Shown in pieces: positions 10,244-17,565 of a stretch of DNA of 17,565 nt (position 1 is the first letter of the stretch; each line of letters opens with the position of its first letter). The DNA is from Smittium mucronatum. Its lineage: Eukaryota; Kickxellomycota; Harpellomycetes; Harpellales; Legeriomycetaceae. The translations under genes were made by a program, and so were the position numbers. The stretch lies in NCBI GenBank assembly GCA_001953115.1, contig LSSL01002658.1, positions 1 to 17,565 on the forward strand, written 5' to 3'. Under the pieces are notes generated by a model, which was given only the letters and a program-made list of their open reading frames with translations, was not told the DNA's origin and searched no databases.

Positions 10244-11545
10244 AATATTATATTAAACTTTTTTAGAAAATAAAAAATTACCCAATATTAATAAATCATA
10301 AATAAAATCATTTATGATCAAATATTTGTTAAAAATCTAATCAAAAATTAAAATCGATTTAATTACATATAAAATCTGATAATTAAAAAGTGAAAAATTG
10401 CTTTTTATACTATGAATTTTTTTAATCTTTGAGCCCAAATTTCATATAATTATTTTATAAATACACGATTAATTCCGGACCAATCTGAACAGGGTTCTTT
10501 TTCATGAAATCTAAAACATTTTTATCTTTGAAATTTATATAAAGTTCTTATAATTATATTTCAAAATAATAGCCACAAAGAATTATAAAAATAATGAATT
10601 CTGTAAATTACATTCTTTTTTGAATCTGAAAAACTTATCTTTACCAAAATGTAATCCTCTATTTGAAAATTAAGAAAAAATTTTTAAACTAAAATTTGAT
10701 ATCTTTTTATCTTAAATAGACTTTAATGAAAAAAAATCCTCTGATTTAAATTTTTAATAAAAACTAATTTACCATATAAATAAAAGTTTTTGAAAAAAAA
10801 AATTCTGAACTAAGCTTTTATATTAGTATATTTTTGTGTAAAGCAGCTTTTTAATCATTAATATGTTCTCCTTTTGATATATATATTTTTTTATCTAATG
10901 ATTTTTATTGATACCAATTTAAACTTAATATAAGGCTAAAATAGTTTAATTGAATCAAATAATTAAATTGGATTTTATTTTCCTACAATTATAGAATAAA
11001 AATATTTACTATTAATTAAATTAAATATAATCAAACTATTCTAAAAAAAGATTTTTTATTTTTTTATTTATACCATTATTTTTTAAAATCTAATTTGAGC
11101 TGGATTTACTGTAATCTTTTTTAAATATTCGTAATAATTTAACCATTTTCATGTTAGTTTTATTTTACATTTTTTCTTGTATATATATTGAAATTTTCAT
11201 TTAATTGCTTTATAAATATTATCATTCTTTTTATCCTGTATGAAAATGTATATATGATATTTTCGGAATTTTTTTTTTTAAAAAAATATTTTTAATTTTA
11301 AAGCCATAAAATTAATAAATTTTCAATTTCAGGAATTGTGTTTGGCATTTTCAAATAAATCAAGCGTTATAAATATTAAAAATATAAGATTGAAATAGAA
11401 AAATCATTTTTTTAACTATAATTTTTTTTTCGGATTTATATGATAAAATAGGGTCCCTTAAAACAGTGAAACTGGTAAAAATATTCTCTTCAATCTGATT
11501 TAACATATCAAAAAGTGTGTTGAATCTCCGTATATATTTTTTGTA

Positions 11546-11560
11546 CACCCCACCCCACCC
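11546..11560. other. C-rich tract (three C runs)
   Basis: ACCCCACCCCACCC contains runs of four, four and three C separated by single A. On the minus strand this gives three G runs, one fewer than a canonical quadruplex needs. It stands out sharply in a very low-GC region. A second GC islet lies about 105 bp downstream. Confidence 0.55.
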
Positions 11561-12065
11561 TCTTCACTTTAAAACATTCAGCTGATGATTATATAATTTA
11601 TTTCTTCCTTGCACATTTTATATATATTTTTTTCATTTTGTATTTATAAGCTAAGAGTTTTTATAGGTTCATCGGGTGAAGGGCTCATCCATAACTTTTA
11701 AGAGAGATTAAAATTAGAGAAAATAAAATAAAACATTAAGAAAAAATCATTTCTATTATAGATATTATCCATATTTCTAGACCAATGAATTTGAAGAAGT
11801 AAATTTATGTAAGATAATAATGTATAATAAATCTGTCATTTGGTACCTATAGCCAAATATTGCCTCTTTTGCAAGAACTTTATGTCCTAAAAAATCCTTT
11901 CGTAACATTAACAAACATGGATAAGCACAAAAAATTCAAGCTTACAACAATAAAATAGAAACAATGAAACAAAGAGAATGCAGTTTAGCATATCAGATGC
12001 ATGATTCTTCCAAAAAAAGACAAAAATATAAATTAAAACCTAAACTGAAACAACTTCCTGAAACA

Positions 12066-12115
12066 ATTAAACTAGTTTTTTTTTTTTTTTTACGCAGAAT
12101 TTATTAAACTAGTTT
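12066..12115 (-). mobile_element. Ultra-short retroposed insertion with 13-bp duplications
   Basis: ATTAAACTAGTTT occurs at 12066-12078 and 12103-12115 as perfect direct repeats. Between them (12079-12102) are thirteen T, completing a 16-T run, and ACGCAGAATTT. On the minus strand this is AAATTCTGCGT followed by a poly-A tail, inserted between 13-bp target-site duplications, with a nick site GTTT/AT on the plus strand that fits a LINE endonuclease. It is therefore an extremely 5'-truncated insertion carrying about eleven bases of the source. Those bases resemble the ends of the two larger copies, which read AATAAA then TTC before the tail. The AAT of the duplication plus the first AAA completes AATAAA, so microhomology may be involved. 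Assignment to the same family is tentative; the insertion mechanism is well supported. Confidence 0.7.
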
Positions 12116-12633
12116 ATTACAAAAAAACTAGTGAAAAAAATCATAAATAAAGTTCGGCTAAAAAAAAAAAAGAATAAGTATAATTATTTTAAAAAGCCCA
12201 ATAATTTTTTCAAAACATTCAGTCATCAAATTTAGTATATCACCTGGAATAAATAGCTCATCACTCCTAATAAATATTAATTTAGCTATTTTTAATTTAA
12301 TATATTTCTAAAAAAAGTTTTATTTTAATTTTATTAATTATTATATAAAATAATTTAGACATCTATAAAAACTTAAGGGATAGATTAATTTTTTCCTGTG
12401 AGATTATAGGAAATAAATTTATATTCATTATATTTATTAAAATTTTATTAGTTAGTTTAAATTAGATCATTTTTTTGTGCAGGGCAGCTATCAAGATAAA
12501 ATATATAAATCTTATTTTTTATATGGATCCGATTCATTATAATAGCTTTGATTTTTTTTCATAAAAATTGATTTTAAATAAAATATAAAAAAAATTATTA
12601 TGTAAATACGCAACTTATTTTAACTTAATTAAA

Positions 12634-12660
12634 ATTTCCCGTATCTTTTGGGGGGGAAAT
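12634..12660. other. Hairpin with seven-G run
   Basis: ATTTCCC (12634-12640) pairs perfectly with GGGAAAT (12654-12660) across a 13-base loop. The right arm belongs to a run of seven G (12650-12656), the longest G run noticed in the window. Three G-C pairs plus the G run make this unusual in a stretch with so little GC. Confidence 0.5.
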
Positions 12661-14618
12661 ATAGGATAAATTATTTTCTTATTTATATTTGTTAATAATA
12701 ATATAGATAAAAAATTTATTGAATTTCTAAAAAATAATTTAATTGAAATTTTCAGCAATATTAAAAATAAATTAAGATTTCTGATTTTTAAATCATTAGA
12801 GCAGTTAGATGTCAAATTTTTTTACCATATCTTCGGACATAATTTTTTTTTTTTTAAATAAAAAAATTCAGAAATTCTTTAATTATCGGATAAATAATAA
12901 AATAAATAAATATTATTGAAAAATATCTAGGCTTTAAATATATTTTTAGTAGAAAAATCCTATCTTTTATTATTTATTATTACTATAATAATTTAAATTA
13001 TAATTATTTTTTTTAAAATTTTAAATTTTTATTGCTCCTTTATCATTACACATAATATCAAAACTTTCATATTTATTTTTATATATACAATTCAATAATT
13101 TTCACGAGATTTGGAAATTTTTAATACTAAAATATCTCAAAACATGAATATAAAATTCAATATTACTGAAAATATGAAATAATAATTGAATATGAAAAAA
13201 AATTCTATAATTAAAATAAATTAATATAATGTGGTTTTCACCCCAATATTATTCAATATTTATTTAGAAATATTTTTTAAAATTGTAAATTTTTTTATTT
13301 TTTTAGCCGGGTTTGATAATATTAACAAATAAAAAATTAATCTGTATCATATTCTTAAAGATTTTTTTCAACAGACATATACATAGCGAATTAAAATAAA
13401 AAATATGAAAATAACAACAGAATGATTTTTTTTAATAATTTAAATCAACCTAATTGAAGCTGTGTGATAAATTTTATCATGTTCTTTTTTTATCATTGAA
13501 TATTAATGAATGAATTTTCATAGTTATATTTATTGAAATATAAATCCAAAGCAATTTTATTAGCTATTTGAATCTTAAAAATACCTAAATATTATCCTAT
13601 AGTATTTTTGCTAGTATAATAAAATAAATTTAAATAAATTTAGAATTTCGGGAGCTAAATTTTCTAGAATATTACACAAATTAAAAAATAAAAAACTTAG
13701 TGTTATCATTTCATATTTTTGAAAATTTTCTAAAAGTGCCCATTTTATTGATTAACATTTCCTAAAAAAATTCTATATTTAAAAACAAAAATCAATAGAA
13801 AGTCTTTTTTTTTCTAGAATAAAAAGCGTCATTTCTTGATAAAATTAGAGCCAAAAATCAATCAATTCTAAAAAATCTAAATATTTCGATTATAATTAAT
13901 ATTTCTAATTTTTCGGTTTATTTTGATTTTTTAATTATTTATTTAGAAAATGGTTGTAAAAATTTATTTAATCTATAAAAATAAGGTAAAATAATTAATT
14001 TTTTCAAATTTTTTTTTAATTTTTTCAAAAATGGATAATTATATGCATTAATCATCTTTCTTTGTTTATAAAGATTTATTTCGAATTTTGTGATATTTTT
14101 AGTCAAAAATGTATAAAATATTAGATTATTAAAAAACTTAAAACTTTTATTAAAAACATAAAGTATGTATCTAATGAGGTTTCGTCAACTTTGAACATAA
14201 ACATTTTTCATTTAAATCCTAATGATTATTATTTTATTACTGTTGTTCATAAAGGGGAATATTTTATTCTATATCGCATTAAAAACACTAAATTTCGTAA
14301 AAAATTATTTCTAGCTTTTTATTTGGATTTGTAATATTTAATTAAACTATTAGTAAAAATAAATTAATTTGAAGAAAATTTTTAAATTTTGCAAAAATCT
14401 GAAGGTTTATAATTTTTTCATTATCCAAGTTTATCTCTTACTCAAAATACTCATTACAGCTACAATCAGAATAATCTTAATTAAAATTATAGAAATTACA
14501 AACTATATAAAATTTGATAAATTATTACTGAATTTAGATTTATTTTTAAACATAAATATTTCTAATAAAAATTCATATTATCACTATCAGTGACCTTTCA
14601 GCCATAATATTCTTAAAA

Positions 14619-14632
14619 ATATATATATATAT
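14619..14632. repeat. (AT)7 microsatellite
   Basis: Seven AT steps, flanked by A-rich and T-rich sequence. Short and unremarkable. Confidence 0.5.
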
Positions 14633-15020
14633 TTTAGTAGAAAATTTTTAAAATTAAACTCTCTTAATGATATATATCAGTTTGAAATTTGTGAAATTTC
14701 ATCACTGGCATGAGTTTAAAAAATTTATCTACTTTTTTTAAAAAAATAATATTAGTTCTATTAAGAATTTAAAAGAGTCTTTATAAATATAGTTTCTTAG
14801 GAAAAATTTTTTTTGTGATAAATGGATAAAGGCAAATAATATTTTGTAATATTTTATTGGTTAATTTTTTGTTTAAATATATAAAAACGACTAATCTCGA
14901 TTTATTTTATGATATTTATTGTCATTTAAAAAAAAAATCATAATTTATAAATATGTGACTATTAAATACATAAAATTAAATTCGAAAACTATATTATTAA
15001 TACAGTGCAATTAAAAAAAA

Positions 15021-15049
15021 TTTGTTCGGAATTCTAGAAATTCCGCAAA
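15021..15049. other. Bulged 11-bp hairpin
   Basis: CGGAATT (15027-15033) and AATTCCG (15039-15045) form a perfect 7-bp stem around the 5-base loop CTAGA. After a 2-base bulge (TT, 15025-15026) the stem extends by TTTG (15021-15024) with CAAA (15046-15049). It contains four G-C pairs in all and is the strongest compact hairpin I found in the desert. I see no T run after it that would mark a pol III terminator, and no flanking gene. Confidence 0.5.
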
Positions 15050-17304
15050 AATACTAGTAAAATGAAAATAAGAAAACATACAAATTAAATTTCATTTTTT
15101 AATGGATTATTAATTAACTAGTCTGTATATCTAATATTATCTAAGTACAAATTTTTTTTTTTTTTGAATCTACGCCTTTTATATACGATAAAAGAAATTC
15201 AACCCCCTTTGATAATTATAATTTGCTATAAAATTATATACTATATTATATATAATAATTCCCACTCAAAATAAACTTCAGTTAAATTTTAGATGAAAAA
15301 ATATATACTTTCATTTTCAAATTTTCAGTTACTAAAAGTTGGGATTGCTTGAAAAATTAAGTTAAATATACTTAATTCAAAAATACACCAACAATGTATT
15401 ATCGCTATTTGCAAATATATTGTCTAATTTTTATACAGTATAAAAAATAATAAATTTTATTTTTTCTACCTTCAATTAACATTTGAGGTTGTATTTGGAA
15501 ACAAAAAAATTAATTCTTAAAGCGATTACATTTTATAATTTATATTTAAACTTTATTAGTAAATTATTCTGAAATTTTTCAAAAAAAAAATAATTGCTTA
15601 TTTTTCTTTATTTTTCCATCAGATCAATAATTTTTCAAGATAAGAGAGTAAAATTGCCATCAATTTATTTTAAATTCAAAATTTATGACGAATAATAATT
15701 TAAATTATAAATATTTTAAAAAAGCAATCTTTCTATTAGTAAATTAGCTAAAATATTCACAAAAATCAATATTTTTTATCACTCAAATTTATATGTAAAA
15801 TATCGAAAATTCCAGCTTTAAATCCAATTTGCGCCAATACCATTTTTTATTTTCTTAGGATAAAATATAGAAAAAATGAAGTTTGAATTAAATATTTTCA
15901 GACTTTTTATGAAAAAATTATATTAAAGTTACAAGACAATAATTTACTTTAAATAAATATAAATATCTAAACTTTTGTTTTTCAGAATAAATTATGTCAT
16001 TATAATATTCAATATCTATTATTAAAAATCGATAATTTTAATTTTAATTGATTATAACCTATTATGGCTTCATTATTTCTTTACAAAACCTAAAATTTCG
16101 ACTATAACTAGTTTTTTTACAATCAAAAGTCTAGCCTCACTCATTTAATATTCTAAACCGAATCTTTTGAATCATCCAAATCTATTCCTTAGCCAAAAAC
16201 TTTCACCTTTTCAAGTTTTTTAAAAAATTTAATAATTTTCTGCCACAATATTCTATCTTGGTAGAGAAAGTTTCCTCTCATGAATTATATATTTACATTT
16301 TTTTTACTTTTCCCATTATTTTTACCTCATCTATATTTTTTTTTATCACTCTATCTTTATTTTTTATCATACAACAATGAGTTTTTAAGATATTAGTATG
16401 ATATTAGCCCCCTGGTAAAAATTCTAAGTTATTACAAGACTAATTAACATCTGTTATATGTGTTTATTTTTGATTATATAGCCTATTCACCAAAAAAATT
16501 TGTTTCACAAATTTATAATGTTTAATTTTTTCGTTTATGAGCCAAAAATATTTGATTAGTTTGGATTTAATTGATAATCTTATCTGATGTTAATATTTAG
16601 AAAAGTCGATAAATAATAAGGTGTTTTTTGACTTTTAATAATATAATCTCCAAGTTTCAGATCAGATATAAATTTTTTTTAAATAATTAGTAGATTTAAA
16701 AAAATCGGATTTCAAAATAATTCAGTTTTAACTAAAATTAGAGTATAACTACTTAATAAAAAGGCTCTCTTGAGAATTACTGTAAAGATAATCTAAAATA
16801 TTATGGAAAAAGTTAAATTAATGATTTATGAAATTTAAAATGTAAAAAACGAAATTTTCAAATAATATCTAAGTATATGTTTGCAAAATATAATAAATTA
16901 TCACCTACCTTTACTGATTTTAACCATCATTCTTCGTATTTTAGCGAAAATTATAGAGCAGTTTAACTGTCTTGGATTATTATAGAAATATCTTCCATTT
17001 TTATTTATATCCCATGGATATGAAAAGGAAAGGTACTTTTATTTATGATATATGATTAAATTTATTACCATTTTTTTGAACAGTAAAAACTACATAAAAA
17101 TTAAATTTTTTATTAACGTATCTAGATAATAGTTAAAAAAAATCAATAATAAATTATTTTTAATACCTGTATTCACCTAATCTACTTTTATTCTTGAAAA
17201 AATATACTTATACTTTTCTATTTCATGTTTAATACCGACATAAATATTTAATTATTCAGAATGCATAACTTTCATCACTTTTTTTTTTTTTTGTATCACG
17301 GAAT

Positions 17305-17310
17305 TTTATT
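17305..17310 (-). promoter_or_regulatory. AATAAA polyadenylation-type signal in copy A
   Basis: AATAAA on the minus strand, twelve bases before the A tail. It matches the position of the same hexamer in copy B, and the bases after it (ATTCCGTGATAC, against TTCCCTATAT in copy B) are also related. Confidence 0.5.
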
Positions 17311-17406
17311 GTAAGATAACGTCATTAAAAACTATACTAAAAAAATTTGAAAAAAAGAAAAAGACGTATAGAAAAGACTATTATCCTAACTACAATAAGC
17401 TCCTCT

Positions 17407-17420
17407 GCCGGTCTACCGGC
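17407..17420 (+). other. Conserved head hairpin of the retroposon family
   Basis: GCCGG (17407-17411), loop TCTA, CCGGC (17416-17420): a perfect 5-bp G-C stem with a 4-base loop. Copy B has GTCGC-TCTA-GCGGC in the same alignment (complement of 8332-8345). The loop is identical, the loop-closing pair is swapped from G-C to C-G, and one pair becomes T-G. The pattern suggests the stem matters in the transcript, although two copies are few. Confidence 0.55.
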
Positions 17421-17565
17421 TGCGTACCTACGGAAAAATGGCTCAATTTACCAACCGAAAGACCTCCCCTGGCATTGCTTCAAGTAGGCTGGATGACTGA
17501 GGTTACGTGCAGTCATGAATTAAGCTCTTTTTTTAATGAAAAACAGTTCATTGAAGCTATTGAGC

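Larger units (their letters stand above)
8465..12065. other. AT desert, middle part
   Basis: About 3.6 kb of very AT-rich DNA with no supported gene. A minus-strand frame at 11360-11548 (62 codons) is within chance length and has no recognisable domain. Notable small objects are a bulged 13-bp palindrome (10217-10243), a C-rich tract (11546-11560) and a GC islet (about 11664-11688, containing ATCGGGTGAAGGGCTCATCC). The islets could be remains of inserted repeats, but nothing links them to the retroposon family. Confidence 0.6.
12116..17278. other. AT desert, right part
   Basis: About 5.2 kb with very low GC (a hand-counted line at 13981-14040 has 6 G/C in 60). No gene is supported. Frames of 66 codons (12615-12815, minus) and 74 codons (14369-14593, plus) are rich in Ile, Lys, Asn and Leu as AT-rich noise would be. 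With a stop chance near 0.1 per codon, about one such frame is expected in this much DNA. Inside are an AATAAA plus 12-A tract (12146-12171), two hairpins (12634-12660 and 15021-15049), a short (AT)7 run (14619-14632) and a 14-T tract (15152-15165) without visible target duplication. Confidence 0.6.
17279..17565 (-). mobile_element. Poly-A retroposon, copy A (longer, runs off window)
   Basis: Second member of the retroposon family, read on the minus strand. Its tail is the 14-T run at 17279-17292, preceded in element sense by twelve bases and AATAAA (plus-strand TTTATT, 17305-17310). Four colinear blocks match copy B: 17469-17488 with the B start, 17400-17433 with 8318-8352 (27 of 34 aligned bases identical), 17320-17336 with 8395-8411 (first eleven bases identical), and the AATAAA to tail end. 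About 35 bp (17434-17468) have no counterpart in copy B. The head is GC-rich to about 17525, and the remaining bases stay richer in GC than the desert, so the element probably continues past the window. I found no duplicate of the bases following the tail, as expected if the 5' end lies outside. The strand opposite the element is open without a stop from 17244 to the end; I regard that as a by-product. Confidence 0.75.

Noticed and set aside
11360..11548. 62-codon minus-strand frame
   Set aside because: Low-complexity composition and no motif. It begins in the C-rich tract and is within chance length.
11546..11560. G-quadruplex on the minus strand
   Set aside because: Only three G runs are present; a canonical quadruplex needs four.
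12615..12815. 66-codon minus-strand frame with Asn, Ile, Leu and Lys bias
   Set aside because: The bias follows the base composition. It overlaps a G-rich hairpin and shows no domain.
14369..14593. 74-codon plus-strand frame, Ile/Lys/Asn-rich
   Set aside because: With about 10% stop codons expected per codon at this composition, roughly one frame this long is expected by chance in the window. No motif is seen.
15152..15165. Poly-T tract as another minus-strand retroposon tail
   Set aside because: No direct repeat flanks it, and the bases before the tail do not match the AATAAA-TTC end of the family.
17395..17435. tRNA gene or pseudogene
   Set aside because: The minus strand has a D-arm-like AGCCGGTAGA, but I find no acceptor stem, anticodon arm or T arm, and no B box downstream. 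At most it is a tRNA-derived retroposon head.

Overview
This window reads as non-coding DNA from a very AT-rich eukaryotic nuclear genome. I find no convincing protein-coding gene, no complete tRNA or rRNA gene, and no bacterial signature such as dense ORFs, Shine-Dalgarno sites, IS ends or a CRISPR array. The clade cannot be fixed from the sequence. The poly-A-tailed retroposons with target-site duplications fit an animal, and an invertebrate is plausible, but that is inference.

Layout. Positions 1 to about 2400 are noticeably richer in GC than the rest (hand-counted lines reach 35-40% G+C). They contain a degenerate tandem array of a 21-bp unit with a GGGAAA core (355-590), a short three-unit 26-bp repeat (1545-1622) and several small hairpins. 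From about 2400 to 17280 the DNA is an AT desert (hand-counted lines have 10-15% G+C). It is broken only by small islands: a retroposon at 8303-8456, a C-rich tract at 11546-11560, an extremely short retroposed insertion at 12079-12102, and a few hairpins and homopolymer tracts. The last 287 bases hold a second, longer copy of the same retroposon on the minus strand, running off the window end.

The best-supported discovery is this repeat family. Copy B (8303-8456, plus strand) has a GC-rich head, an AATAAA signal, a 15-A tail and a perfect 10-bp target-site duplication. Copy A (17279 to the end, minus strand) matches it in four colinear blocks. The two copies differ by a compensatory G-C to C-G swap in a small head hairpin. 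A third event at 12066-12115 is little more than a poly-A tail between 13-bp duplications. These point to LINE-type target-primed reverse transcription. I do not recognise the family by name, and two copies cannot decide between a SINE and the 3' end of a LINE.

The other notable object is the 21-bp array. Its cores recur every 20-22 bp, about two helical turns, which is not a multiple of three and therefore not coding. No genes are present to work together; the window is best described as an intergenic or intronic desert with repeats.
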